Assembly: GCF_038502225.1 (NCBI RefSeq)
Contig: NC_091378.1
Coordinates: forward strand, 1,991,744 to 2,055,743
DNA: 64,000 nt
Direction: 5' to 3'
DNA from: Cherax quadricarinatus
Lineage: Eukaryota > Arthropoda > Malacostraca > Decapoda > Parastacidae
Position 1 is the first letter of the stretch; the number at the start of each line of letters is the position of its first letter. Shown here piece after piece: positions 54,101 to 60,040 of this stretch. The notes beneath the pieces are model-generated. The model saw only the letters and a program-made list of their open reading frames with translations. It was not told where the DNA came from and made no database searches. Both the position numbers and the translations under genes were made by a program.

Positions 54101-57087
54101 AGGGAAGAATTATATGGGATTTAACCCATATATGGGACTGATTCTCATGAATCTTTTTAGTATTTTCAGTCATTTTTGTATAATGTCTTTGGACTTTTTC
54201 TATTGTATTCTCATGATTTCTTTGGTGTAGACATAACACAGATGCTTCATATTACAATTTTTAGCCTAGCACAGATTGTGAATAGATTTCAAGCCAGGAA
54301 AAATATCAGTGCTAGAAAATATATAAGTGCCAAAAATATGACAAGTTCTGTGTACTTCGGCCCACCATTGAAGCCCTCTTCTGAAGAATAAAAATGTAAT
54401 TTCTATATATTATCTTAAACTTGATAAACAGTGCATTATATAAGTTAAACAATGATCTTTTCTGTAGTTTGGTTGGCGACCTTGAGATGACCTGCTTCAA
54501 ATTCTCAGAATTTGGCAAGAACTTCATCAAGTCTCAGAAACTAAGTCCAGACAGTTTTTTGCAGATGGCCATTCAGCTAGCTTTCTATAGGTGGGAATTA
54601 GCTGATTGTTTTCTAGTCATGAAAAAATTACTGGCATATATTGCTTGATGAACTGTTACAGTAGTCATAATTGAGTTTGTTACCTCTTTCAATTTACATT
54701 TTGTGGTAAAGAATTAAAATTTTGAAATTAAACCAGTCTAACTTCATTAATATTTATTGATTGTAATATTTCAAGAGAGTAACTTATACTATATTTATTT
54801 TTTTATAGAATTCATCATGAGCCAGGTGCCCATTATGAATCAGCTTCAACAAGGAAATTTCTTTATGGTCGCACAGAGACTATCCGTTCCTGTTCAGTTG
54901 AATCTGTTAACTTTGCTAAAGCTATGCTCAACAAGGAGACCCCAAATGCAGAAAAGGTAGCAGCTCTGCGAGCTGCAATTGAAGCACACAAGTCATATGC
55001 CAAACACGTATGTATTATTCTCTTAATATAATCTTTGAGTGTAGTTCTCCCAGATAGATCAGATATGTTGTTCTTGGCGAGTAAGGTACATGCATACCAG
55101 TTGAGTATCTTACTCATCAACTTGTTGGTATTTCATCCCATTTTCAGTGTGTTGTCTTTGGTTGCTTATGGAATCAAAGTTTTGGTGCATATGAAAGTAC
55201 ATGTAATATTGTACATATTGGTCTAACTGACGGTCCAGTTGACACTGGTCCATTTTCTCCAACTCTACATTACCTTTTCATTAAACCCTGTTTTTTTTTA
55301 TCTTCTGTAGTCTTGAAAAATAAAAGTCTAAATACCCTGGCTGCAACAGTTTGCATTCAGCTCACAAATTTGTCTTGAGATTTAGAAAACTCTTCTATTT
55401 TCCCAAGGTTTGTTAATGATCCAGGATGGACCAAAACAACTACCAAGTTTCATCTCCAATTTGTGCACTATTTGTATTCTTTTGCCATACCCTTAATGCA
55501 TTTAATTTTTGTTTCTCTTTCCTTCCCTTTTTTTTTTTTCAACAAACTTATTTGTATGTCCTTTTTTTACCCCCACATTTGCATTTCTGTACAAACAGTG
55601 AGTGCTTATCACTTATAATAGCTAGACCTATGTGCAGAAGTCTCAGTACGAATATTTGGCTGCTTCTTCATAAGTGCTAAATTTAATACTTGAAGGTTTT
55701 TGAAAAGTCTTAGGATAGCACATGGCATCAAAGATATAGAAAAGGAATGTGGATCTCTCTCTACCAGAAGATTCCAAAAGTTCTCTATCTCCCTTATCTT
55801 CTAAAATACTGTTGAAAAAAACTGAATATAATGTAAATTTTTTTAATACTCTTGCTGTCTCCCACCAAGGCTGGGTAACCTGAAAAAGAAGAAACAAAAG
55901 ATTTTCTTTTTACATTTAGTAGTTTATACTGGAGAAGGGGTTACTAGATTGAATATACGTACATATCAAATATATTTTTTTAACATGCTGGCTGTCTCTC
56001 ACTGAGGCAGGGTGACCCAAGAGAAGAAACACTTTCGTCATTCACACTATCACTGTCTTGCCAGAGGCACACAGATACGACAGTTCAGATGTCCCTCCAA
56101 ACAGCATATATCCTCACCTCTATAAACACTTACATGAACCACTTATGGTAATTAAAAATTTTCTTCTTAGGCTGTGAATGCACATGGGGTTGACCGTCAC
56201 CTTCTTGGATTGAAACTTGCTGCTATTGAAGCTGGAATGGATGTACCCACACTCTTTATGGATGTGGGGTATTTACGCAGTTCTCATATGCGTCTCTCCA
56301 CAAGCCAGGTAAGCAGAATGCACGCTTATATATGGTACCTTTGTATTCATTATGCTGTTGCTCATTTCCAAGTTCAATTCACTGTATGTCTGCATATGCT
56401 GTTGCCCAATTTTAAAATAGGCTCAGTGATAAACACATACTTTTTTTTTTTTAACATGGCCGTTTCCCACCAAAAAACACTTTTGATGTTGCCATATGCA
56501 CCAGTGAGCCAAATACTACTAAATCTGCACATATGAAATCTGAGATGCCATACTGCTTCGCTACAGCTGAAAGAGTTAGAGGCCCTTTATATTACGTAGT
56601 CTGAACTGTAGCTTAATTAACTTGTTTCTTTATGTGACATAAAATATAGCAGTATTTTGCTGATTATCATATTCCTGAGGAAATTCTAAACCCAGTGTCA
56701 TACATCACATGGGAAACAGGCAGTATTCAAGACTCAAGGAAGGGAAGGGAAGCGTAGTTTTAGTTCCTTGGACCAAGAATCCTTCACTAGTGTCAAGCAC
56801 CTGCTCTGAAGGGATTTTAATTATTATTATTATTATTATATCATACTAACTCGGTTCTCTGGTTTCAGGTTCCTGCTCGCTGTGATGCCTTCATGTGCTT
56901 TGGGCCACTAGTGCCAGATGGTTATGGTTGTTGCTACAATCCTAGAGATGATGCTGTTTTCTTTGGCACCTCAGCTTTTAACTCTTCACCAGAAACAGAC
57001 TCAGCCACTTTTCGTGAGGCTCTCGAACAAAGCCTTAGAGATATGCAGAATATATTACTGCAAGATGGACTCAAAGCCAAACTTTAA
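32250..57087 (+). CDS. Carnitine O-acetyltransferase, 630 residues, 13 coding exons
   Basis: Moves short acyl groups between CoA and carnitine in mitochondria and peroxisomes. Coding exons: 32250-32282, 33448-33584, 36863-36998, 38275-38447, 39871-40036, 41950-42121, 48304-48479, 49346-49446, 53909-54028, 54468-54590, 54809-55007, 56171-56308, 56869-57087; 1893 nt in one frame, close to the 626 residues of human CRAT. Visible landmarks: LPRLPVP near the start, catalytic His346 in YEHTPAEGPP, Tyr455/Thr468 (GRTETIRS)/Arg521 (VDRHLLGL) that hold the carnitine carboxylate in mouse CRAT (452/465/518 there), LSTSQVP, and Met567 before CFGP, the residue that limits acyl length in CRAT (Gly in the longer-chain enzymes). 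Arg521 argues against choline acetyltransferase. N-terminus looks mitochondrial; C-terminus AKL is a peroxisomal signal. Confidence 0.96.
32625..32800 (+). repeat. Dispersed repeat with GATGCTAGTGAGAGGCTCTTGAT core
   Basis: The block around CTTTGATGCTAGTGAGAGGC and a following CTC-rich stretch recurs near 47570, 50370-50505 (as a palindrome), 56760, 58230 and 60520. Family unknown; no coding content. Confidence 0.5.
32951..33110. repeat. SINE-B palindrome: two inverted tRNA-like halves
   Basis: Arms 32952-33027 and 33034-33110 are inverted copies with only a few mismatches over about 75 bp. Each arm has a tRNA-like head (GGTCCAGTGGGTTA box A-like near the centre) and GGGTTCTATCCCTGCC (box B-like) further out. 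The RNA would fold into a long hairpin. It lies in intron 1 of the acetyltransferase gene. Confidence 0.8.
33448..33584 (+). CDS. CrAT coding exon 2
   Basis: 137 nt, residues 12-57. No acidic residue occurs before Asp35 and Arg is frequent (RCGRIIQ, QLRRLH), as in a mitochondrial presequence; then AVLPRLPVPALEDTLEKYL, the conserved start of the family. An internal in-frame ATG at 33490-33492 (Met26) could start a form without the presequence. Acceptor CACATTGACAG, donor AAA/GTGAGT. Confidence 0.93.
33749..33905. repeat. SINE-B palindrome, second copy
   Basis: Same structure as 32951-33110: ACAAACCATACCATAGGCGG on the left and CCTGCCCATGGTATGGTTTG on the right, centre CAGCTGGCCCAGTGGCTG. Arms are more diverged. 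Confidence 0.75.
34290..34440 (-). mobile_element. LINE-A 3' tail fragment
   Basis: Minus strand carries the closing hairpin CCACCCTGCCTTGGTGGGAA and the adjacent GATGGTGAAAG block. It is in intron 2. Confidence 0.7.
35215..35800 (+). mobile_element. LINE-D copy with internal deletion
   Basis: From 35220 it reads VWKMATVVPVF, KGDRHEALNYRPLSLMCILC, RRKVVEHLER (RT N-terminal part) to about 35440. Then, after a junction near 35445-35465, it reads DMITTYKTLHGIDKVGKDRM, KYFFSHRVVRQWNSLESDVV to the stop at 35733. The RT core with all catalytic residues (about 1 kb) is missing. The 3' tail AACCACAAATAGGTAAGTAC is kept. Confidence 0.8.
36250..36595 (-). mobile_element. Tigger-like short derivative with transposase N-terminus
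   Basis: Minus strand contains MAPKCKSSDAGSSSKPKRSS, the typical opening of a Tigger/Jrk-type transposase, and then a stop. The ends (TACCCTGTATCTGCAGGGGA on the left, TATGGATGGGGGAGTTCTGC on the right) resemble the TATCC-rich ends of such elements, but the exact TIRs and TA target were not confirmed. Confidence 0.6.
36863..36998 (+). CDS. CrAT coding exon 3
   Basis: 136 nt ending phase 0, residues 57-102. Encodes TVKPLVTDEEFAVTEEIVKK, then KLLERARNTENW, the conserved N-terminal helices. Acceptor TTCTTTTACAG, donor TGG/GTTAGT. Confidence 0.95.
37150..37215 (-). mobile_element. LINE-A tail remnant
   Basis: Short minus-strand match to the terminal hairpin (GGCATTTCCCGCCGAGGCAT and GGTGACCCGAGAAAGAAG on the plus strand). 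Confidence 0.6.
37665..37950 (-). mobile_element. LINE-A 3' tails, two nested remnants
   Basis: The first (37665-37850) runs from the terminal hairpin through CACTGTCTTTGCAGAGGTGC to CAATATCCCAAACCCC. The second hairpin (37900-37945, GGCCATTTCCCACTGAGGCA) stands about 50 bp further, as if one tail had inserted in another. Confidence 0.65.
38275..38447 (+). CDS. CrAT coding exon 4
   Basis: 173 nt, residues 103-160. Encodes LSDWWLNAAYLDCRGPVVVW and SSPGLVFPLQEF, the family block with the WWL..AYL signature. Acceptor TTGATTTCAG, donor CCA/GTAAGT. Confidence 0.96.
38545..39035 (+). mobile_element. LINE-A 3' tail, interrupted by a TTAA palindrome
   Basis: Plus-strand blocks GAGTGTGTTAGATCAGAATG, then after the insertion GACTTAGG... 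through CTTGAGTCCTGGAGGTAGGA, to TTTCACTTGGTCACCCTACC near 38990. The inserted element is at 38676-38823. Confidence 0.7.
38676..38823. mobile_element. TTAA-flanked palindromic MITE, 148 bp
   Basis: Perfect 26-bp inverted ends starting CCCTTAAACTGTCCAAACG, flanked by TTAA at 38672-38675 and 38824-38827. The related copies at 43237-43666 share the TTAA target and the GTCCAAACG core. piggyBac-like mobilisation is inferred from TTAA. Confidence 0.8.
39036..39870. other. CrAT intron 4: nothing firmly assigned
   Basis: Contains AT-rich sequence and small scraps of old repeats: a LINE-B 3' fragment near 39590-39640 (CAATGCCCC, GGCCTGGACTC), and a GGCAATTG...GATGAGATTGTTTTG block at 39180 that recurs near 52130. 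Confidence 0.4.
39871..40036 (+). CDS. CrAT coding exon 5
   Basis: 166 nt, residues 160-215. Encodes KTVPLDRMGKDILDMSQYFK and ILGTCRIPGVTRDTIRFY, then HIVVAHNNH. Acceptor TTTTTTTTTAAG, donor CAT/GTAAGT. Confidence 0.95.
40370..40612 (+). mobile_element. SINE/LINE-A-tail fragment with an 18-bp tandem expansion
   Basis: Starts near the GAACAGAATTCTTCCTC block, passes GCCGGGAGCAAGGGGCTAGT and ends AAGCAGCC...GGTTTGTTGAAAG. The terminal hairpin block is tandemly repeated five times (40489-40579, unit GGCCACCCTGCCTTGGTG). The same fragment is at 50150 and 51588 in reverse. Confidence 0.7.
40870..40992 (+). repeat. 13-bp tandem repeat, unit TAAGATTTCCAAG
   Basis: About nine units; the first two have extra bases (CATTG, CATAG). 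The later ones are exact, which suggests recent slippage. Confidence 0.9.
41393..41690 (+). mobile_element. SINE-A remnant followed by a LINE-B 3' scrap
   Basis: Box B-like GTTTGATTCCCAGG at about 41438, body ATACCTGGGTGTTAGTTGAC, then GCGGGGGCGTTGACCCCCAA at about 41649, which belongs to the LINE-B 3' end. Both are degenerate. Confidence 0.6.
41950..42121 (+). CDS. CrAT coding exon 6
   Basis: 172 nt, residues 216-273, leaving one base of the next codon. Encodes FFKIDVYGKDGKALNVKQLV, then PVGILTTQNRNVWGKAYKQL. Acceptor CTCTTTCAG, donor AAAG/GTGAGT. PVGILTxxxRxxWxxAY is the conserved family block. Confidence 0.96.
42168..42900. repeat. SINE-B long palindrome split by a LINE-A tail
   Basis: Left arm 42168-42293 (CCATGGGTGGGAATAGAACC ... 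ATAAGATTTGTCCAACTAGG) and right arm 42755-42890 (CCTAGTTGGACGAAACTTAT ... CCTGCCCATGGTATGGTTTG) are inverted copies; TGGCCCAGTGGTTAGC near 42787 is box A-like. The LINE-A tail at 42292-42625 inserted close to the centre. Confidence 0.75.
42292..42625 (+). mobile_element. LINE-A 3' tail
   Basis: GTGAAGGGATTCAGGGAAAC, the TCCTGGAAATGGGAAGTAC block, TTGGGTCACCCTGCCTTGG and an A-run at 42610. One of the cleaner tails, inserted in the SINE-B palindrome. Confidence 0.8.
43237..43449. mobile_element. TTAA-flanked palindromic MITE, first of a pair
   Basis: 213 bp, ends CCCTTAAATGGTCCAAACG with an inverted copy at the right. TTAA at 43233-43236 and 43450-43453. The inner part is T/A-rich with GTAGATCT-like repeats. 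Confidence 0.75.
43454..43666. mobile_element. TTAA-flanked palindromic MITE, second of a pair
   Basis: 213 bp, begins CCCATAAACAGTCCAAACG and ends with its inverted partner CTTGGACCGTTTACGGG. It shares the TTAA at 43450-43453 with the first copy and has its own TTAA at 43667-43670. Confidence 0.75.
43820..45260 (+). mobile_element. LINE-A: RTE-like RT fragment and an older tail
   Basis: A LINE-A tail (43820-44110) is followed by a better-preserved RT: GKMKGGKAAGIDGIKIE, GCVDQV, AFMDLEKAYDRVDRGAM, RQGCVMSPWLFNIFIDGV, LLFADDNVLL (intact ADD box) and LGVDVSADGSMKD. Stops at 44473 (TAG) and 44770 (TGA), and a deletion between the fingers and IADEQGGF near 44285, disable it. The end (45080-45260) holds the RAEEGLLRWFGHVERM block also seen at 3170-3215. 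It lies in intron 6. Confidence 0.8.
45389..45536. mobile_element. Palindromic MITE-like hairpin, 148 bp
   Basis: Starts TGTGGAAAAAGACA and ends TGTCTTTTTCCACA; the inner parts (ATTTATTAGAGGAAATGTTT / AAATGTTTTCTCTAATAAAT and GGCTTCTTCAG / CTGAAGAAGCC) also pair. The whole piece could fold back on itself. The target duplication is not clear. Confidence 0.7.
45720..45810 (+). mobile_element. LINE-A tail remnant
   Basis: GAATGATGATGAAAGTTTTTC, GGGCCACCCTGCCTTGGTGGG and an A-run at 45798. Confidence 0.7.
45894..46210. mobile_element. TA-flanked MITE, 317 bp
   Basis: TIRs of about 23 bp: CACCTACCATCCAACTTACG on the left; the right end reads CACCTACCATCCGGCTTACG when inverted, with two mismatches. 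TA on both sides. The inside is AT-rich with CGACTTACGAC repeats. No ORF. Confidence 0.8.
46511..46588 (+). repeat. 39-bp tandem duplication
   Basis: ATCTCTAAAGATTGCTGGAA and the following 19 bases occur twice in a row without change. Confidence 0.9.
47096..47362 (-). mobile_element. SINE-A copy
   Basis: Minus-strand copy: the body (GACTTTCTACATAGTAGCATG, TAGGTACCTGGGTGTTAATT) and a degenerate head (TAGCTTCATTGCTAGCACAC). The AATAAAGAT tail is missing. Confidence 0.7.
48020..48175 (+). mobile_element. LINE-A tail ending in a (TTA)n microsatellite
   Basis: GGGCCACCCTGCCTTGGTGGG, a short A-run, then about 21 TTA units (48108-48172). The poly-Asn and poly-Leu ORFs over it are by-products of the triplet repeat. 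Confidence 0.85.
48304..48479 (+). CDS. CrAT coding exon 7
   Basis: 176 nt, residues 273-331. Encodes DKTNRASIDEIQRCIFLVAL, then HGNGPQGYAGNRWYDKTIQ, the NRWFDKxxQ block of the family. Acceptor TACCTCCAACAG, donor CAG/GTAAGA. Confidence 0.96.
48685..49110 (+). mobile_element. LINE-A tails, two fragments
   Basis: 48685-48895 runs from CTTGAGTCCTGGAAATGGGA to GGGTCACCCTGCCTCTGTGG and an A-rich end. 48900-49110 holds the GGTTACCAAGAATATAATTC ... GAGGTGGTTTCTACATGTAG block of the RT C-terminus and the GGTTGGAGG block. Confidence 0.65.
49346..49446 (+). CDS. CrAT coding exon 8: catalytic histidine
   Basis: 101 nt, residues 332-365, leaving two bases of the next codon. Encodes FIVGKKGAVGLTYEHTPAEG; His346 is the general base of carnitine acyltransferases (His343 in mouse). 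Acceptor TTATTCAACAG, donor TAT AT/GTGAGT. Confidence 0.97.
50150..50342 (-). mobile_element. SINE/LINE-A-tail fragment, inverted
   Basis: Minus-strand copy of the piece at 40370-40612: hairpin CCACCCTGCCTTGGTGGGAT, AAGGGGCTAGTAACCCCTTC and GGAACAGAATTCTTCC. The plus-strand copy differs by few bases. Confidence 0.75.
50366..50505. repeat. Palindrome of the GATGCTAGTGAGGGGC repeat
   Basis: Left arm GGGAACTGGTGCACAGATCC, AGATCAAGAGCCCCTCACC; right arm GGTGAG-type TAGTGAGGGGCTCTTGATCT, GGATCTGTGC..CCAGTTCCC; inverted copies over about 50 bp with a short loop. Confidence 0.75.
50835..51154. mobile_element. MITE-1 copy 2, 320 bp
   Basis: CAGCCTCTCCTCACTTAACA to GTGAGAAGAGGCTG, TA on both sides. 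Inserted just after the plus-strand Tigger ORF fragment. Confidence 0.85.
51588..51775 (-). mobile_element. SINE/LINE-A-tail fragment, inverted
   Basis: Same as 50150-50342, about 1.25 kb away and in the same orientation; likely a second insertion or a duplication inside the composite element. Confidence 0.7.
53298..53337. repeat. Perfect 19-bp inverted repeat with a 2-base loop
   Basis: GTCACTTTATACACTTACT, GT, and the exact reverse complement. A strong local hairpin; no known element is attached to it. Confidence 0.9.
53485..53790 (+). mobile_element. LINE-A 3' tail
   Basis: GCATGTTAGATAGGAGCGGG, AAACCGGTTAGACAAATCTG, GAGTCCTGGAGGTGGGAAGT, GGGACACCCTGCCTCGGTGG and an A-run. In intron 8, close to exon 9. 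Confidence 0.8.
53909..54028 (+). CDS. CrAT coding exon 9
   Basis: 120 nt, residues 365-405. Encodes EKKNGSQPPAEELSRPHRLM, then FNVGADIKQDIEDAKVAL. Acceptor ATTCATTTTAG, donor AAAG/GTAAGG. RPxxLxFN...I.xDI is the family linker. Confidence 0.94.
54468..54590 (+). CDS. CrAT coding exon 10
   Basis: 123 nt, residues 405-446. Encodes LVGDLEMTCFKFSEFGKNF, then KSQKLSPDSFLQMAIQLAFY. Acceptor CTTTTCTGTAG, donor ATAG/GTGGGA. FGKxFxKxxKLSPDxxxQxAxQLAxYR is the family block. Confidence 0.96.
54809..55007 (+). CDS. CrAT coding exon 11: carnitine-binding Tyr and Thr
   Basis: 199 nt, residues 446-512. Encodes HHEPGAHYESASTRKFLYG, RTETIRSCS, with Tyr455 and Thr468 aligned to mouse Tyr452 and Thr465. Acceptor TTTTTTTATAG, donor CAC/GTATGT. 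The carnitine-type GRTxTIRS is clear. Confidence 0.96.
55008..56170. other. CrAT intron 11: LINE-A tail remnants, otherwise unassigned
   Basis: Minus-strand LINE-A tail pieces lie at 55850-55950 (CTCCCACCAAGGCTGGGTAAC) and 55975-56120 (CTGTCTCTCACTGAGGCAGG, CACTGTCTTGCCAGAGGCAC). The first two-thirds show no recognised feature. Confidence 0.5.
56171..56308 (+). CDS. CrAT coding exon 12: carnitine-binding Arg
   Basis: Forty-six codons, phase 0, residues 513-558. Encodes AVNAHGVDRHLLGLKLAAIE and LFMDVGYLRSSHMRLSTSQ. Arg521 matches mouse Arg518; choline acetyltransferase has Asn here. STS of LSTSQVP closes the exon. Acceptor TTCTTCTTAG, donor CAG/GTAAGC. Confidence 0.97.
56869..57087 (+). CDS. 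CrAT coding exon 13: acyl-pocket Met, C-terminus and AKL
   Basis: Residues 559-630 and stop TAA. Encodes VPARCDAFMCFGPLVPDGYG, CCYNP, and ends QDGLKAKL. Met567 aligns with mouse Met564. The terminal AKL is a type 1 peroxisomal signal, the same tripeptide as in vertebrate CRAT. Acceptor CTCTGGTTTCAG. Confidence 0.97.
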   Translation, partial: VPARCDAFMCFGPLVPDGYGCCYNPRDDAVFFGTSAFNSSPETDSATFREALEQSLRDMQNILLQDGLKAKL

Positions 57088-57205
57088 ATTATATTACAGA
57101 ATTTTTGTATTGTTCCATGATGTTCAGAGTTCTAGAGTTATTTTTCAAGGTGCTGTGTTATAGTTCTGGGTGACATTCCAGAATGACATAAAATTTCCTT
57201 CAAAA

Positions 57206-57211
57206 AATAAA
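57206..57211 (+). terminator. Poly(A) signal AATAAA of CrAT
   Basis: First AATAAA after the stop, 119 bases downstream. Others lie far further on (58050 region). Confidence 0.65.
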
Positions 57212-57305
57212 AAATCACCAGTTTTACTCCTTGAAGTGAAACATAAGCATTAGAAATGTATTAAATTATATTATAACCACTAGAGACCCTATTATGCTTT
57301 TATTA

Positions 57306-57624
57306 CAGCCTCTCCTCTCTTAACGACGGAGTTCCGTTCCTAAGACCACGTCGGTAAACAAATTCGTCACTAAGCAAAGGGCATACTATAATGGTAATGG
57401 GCTTGTCAGCCATCTTTGGTATTGTTTTAATGTCACCTTTGCACCATTTATAACTTTTTTAATATATTTTTAAATGTTTATACTGTAGTGTACTGTATAT
57501 TGTATAAACAGAATAGAGGAAATCAGCTGTAATATACATTATTTAGCTATGCATACTGGTCAGAGAGTCCGTCGTAAGTCCGAGTCATCAGTAAGCAAGT
57601 ACGTCACCAAGTGAGGAGAGGCTG
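57306..57624. mobile_element. MITE-1 copy 3, 319 bp
   Basis: CAGCCTCTCCTCTCTTAACG to GTGAGGAGAGGCTG, TA on both sides. It begins about 95 bp after the CrAT AATAAA. Confidence 0.85.
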
Positions 57625-58600
57625 TATTTCAGTCTTTATTTTTAGTGTCATACGATTCTTACCAGTAATTTTTTGGTGGAAGTATCACCATTTTTTAAAC
57701 TTTTCCTCTTAACAGCCATAATTAATCAGCTGTAAACCACAAAATTTTGAACAAACAGCAAACTCTGTCACAAGCTCCTCACAAAAGCCTAAGCCAAACT
57801 GTCTGGGCAGTATTGTGTTCGTCTGCACATGCTTGTTTTATTAGGATGAGATTTTGGACAAACAAATTTGTGTATGGATGAACCAAGCAGAGATTGTGCG
57901 CTTCATTATAAAAGTTCGTATGACAGAAATTTCAAAGTGCCAGTCTTTGTGAAGGAAGGACAGGCTATATTGTATAATGTACTTTGTTATGCATGTTTTA
58001 TTAAGCTTTTGAAAAAAATATTAAGCAGAATATTCTTAATTTTAGAAATGCAAAATAAAATAAATTCTTTCTCTCTGTTATGGAACAATATCCTCTAGTT
58101 ATTTTTACTGGTGATTACATATGTGACTAAATCTTGAAAATGGTTAATGGTTTGTGATTATACTGGGAAGCACTAAACCTGAAAGGGTAATATAGAACAT
58201 GGAGAATGGAAGATAGTAAGGTTAGATCCAAGGAAGAGGAGGACAGCTTCAATTACTTGGATCATGAACCCTTAAATGACATCAGTATGCTAATTTTGAA
58301 GAGGTTTTATGCTTTAAACAAAGGATAAAAAAAAAAAATTTAGCCCAACAGTATTTATATAAAAGTTTATATCACAGAAAAATGTATAAGAAGGATTTTA
58401 TAAAAATCTAGTACTGTACTATACATTACATGAAATTCTAGATGTGATATTTTGAAATTTTTTATATAAATTTTCATTAATAGCTACTAATAAAATGTTT
58501 TTAGGTTTTAAGTTTAAAACAGTTTTAATCTATATGGTGCTTGCAAAATTGCACTAAACCCTTGTGGATTATTTGGTGCTGTATTTAGAAAATCATGATA
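57625..58600. other. Intergenic, no gene recognised
   Basis: AT-rich with several short ORFs without family resemblance. A scrap of the GGATCATGAACCCTT dispersed repeat lies near 58230-58320. Confidence 0.4.
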
Positions 58601-58605
58601 CAGTA

Positions 58606-58905
58606 CTAAACCACGGTATAGGCAGGGATTCAACTCATGTCTAGTGAATCATAATACTCCAGACTGATGCATTAGCCACTGGGCTGGCTGGCAGGAGATC
58701 CATCTGTAAAAGCTTGCATTTGTGGTCACAGTGGTGCTTATGATAACCTTCCTATGGTGTAGAGATATACCTAGTTGGATGAATCTTATTGTACCCAGCT
58801 GGCCCAGTGCCTAACACGTTGGTCGGGAATTTTACGACTCAACACGACTTCAATCCCTGCCCATACAGTGGTTTGTTTGCAATCACGTTATTACGATTTC
58901 ATGAG
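58606..58905. repeat. SINE-B palindrome with central segment
   Basis: Left arm 58610-58692 and right arm 58796-58877 are inverted (TAGGCAGGGATTCAACTCAT against CAATCCCTGCCCATACAGTG). The centre AAAAGCTTGCATTTGTGGTC ... AACCTTCCTATGGTGTAGAG is shared with 42690-42760, which shows that the centre belongs to the element. Confidence 0.7.
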
Positions 58906-59089
58906 ACTATAAAATTACTTGAGCAAAATAAAAAAAATTGTTTGATTGTATAAGTTAAGATGAAAGTTTTAAGTTATCAATATTTACACTATGTTGACAC
59001 CCACATTAATGTGAAACGTGTGTACTAGCAAAAATATTTCTAATGAAAAAAAATTGCAGGCTATGTAAAGCCTGTAATTATAGGATGTT

Positions 59090-60040
59090 GCATGACAGTG
59101 TCTTCCATTGCAGACACTGCAAGGCTCCAGGCGGACATCAACCAAATCTTTCAGTGGGCTGCAGAAAACAATATGAAGTTCAACGATGAGAAATTTCAAT
59201 TACTCAGATATGGTAAACATGAGGAAATTAAATCTTCATCAGAGTACAAAACAAATTCTGGCCACAAAATAGAGCGAAACACCAACGTCAAAGACCTGGG
59301 AGTGATTATGTCGGAGGATCTCACCTTCAAGGACCATAACATTGTATCAATCGCATCTGCTAGAAAAATGACAGGATGGATAATGAGAACCTTCAAAACT
59401 AGGGAGGCCAAGCCCATGATGACACTCTTCAGGTCACTTGTTCTATCTAGGCTGGAATATTGCTGCACTCTAACAGCACCTTTCAAGGCAGGTGAAATTG
59501 CCGACCTAGAAAATGTACAGAGAACTTTCACGGCGCGCATAACGGAGATAAAACACCTCAATTACTGGGAGCGCTTGAGGTTTCTAAACCTGTATTCCCT
59601 GGAACGCAGGAGGGAGAGATACATGATTATATACACCTGGAAAATCCTAGAGGGACTAGTACCGAACTTGCACACGAAAATCACTCACTACGAAAGCAAA
59701 AGACTTGGCAGACGATGCACCATCCCCCCAATGAAAAGCAGGGGTGTCACTAGCACGTTAAGAGACCATACAATAAGTGTCAGGGGCCCGAGACTGTTCA
59801 ACTGCCTCCCAGCACACATAAGGGGGATTACCAACAGACCCCTGGCAGTCTTCAAGCTGGCACTGGACAAGCACCTAAAGTCAGTTCCTGATCAGCCGGG
59901 CTGTGGCTCGTACGTTGGTTTGCGTGCAGCCAGCAGCAACAGCCTGGTTGATCAGGCGCTGATCCACCAGGAGGCCTGGTCACAGACCGGGCCGCGGGGG
60001 CGTTGACCCCCGAAACTCTCTCCAGGTAAACTCCAGGTAA
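59090..60040 (+). mobile_element. LINE-B 3' copy, 5'-truncated, recent
   Basis: Starts abruptly inside the RT (CATGACAGTGTCTTCCATTG) and runs to the usual end CTCTCCAGGTAAACTCCAGG. It differs from the long copy at 17570-18510 by few bases and lacks the C-run error. Confidence 0.9.
59092..60006 (+). CDS. LINE-B RT C-terminal ORF, 304 codons, open
   Basis: Reads TVSSIADTARLQADINQIFQ through VKDLGVIMSEDLTFKDH, LVLSRLEYCC, ESKRLGRRCTIPPMKSRG, GPRLFNCLPAHIRGI to GPRGR and stop. The catalytic FADD box is just outside, so the piece has no enzyme activity; it is useful as the correct reading of the LINE-B C-terminus. Confidence 0.8.
   Translation: MTVSSIADTARLQADINQIFQWAAENNMKFNDEKFQLLRYGKHEEIKSSSEYKTNSGHKIERNTNVKDLGVIMSEDLTFKDHNIVSIASARKMTGWIMRTFKTREAKPMMTLFRSLVLSRLEYCCTLTAPFKAGEIADLENVQRTFTARITEIKHLNYWERLRFLNLYSLERRRERYMIIYTWKILEGLVPNLHTKITHYESKRLGRRCTIPPMKSRGVTSTLRDHTISVRGPRLFNCLPAHIRGITNRPLAVFKLALDKHLKSVPDQPGCGSYVGLRAASSNSLVDQALIHQEAWSQTGPRGR

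Noticed and set aside
55426..55680. ORF of 84 codons in CrAT intron 11
   Set aside because: Phe/Leu-rich translation of T-rich intron, with no family match.
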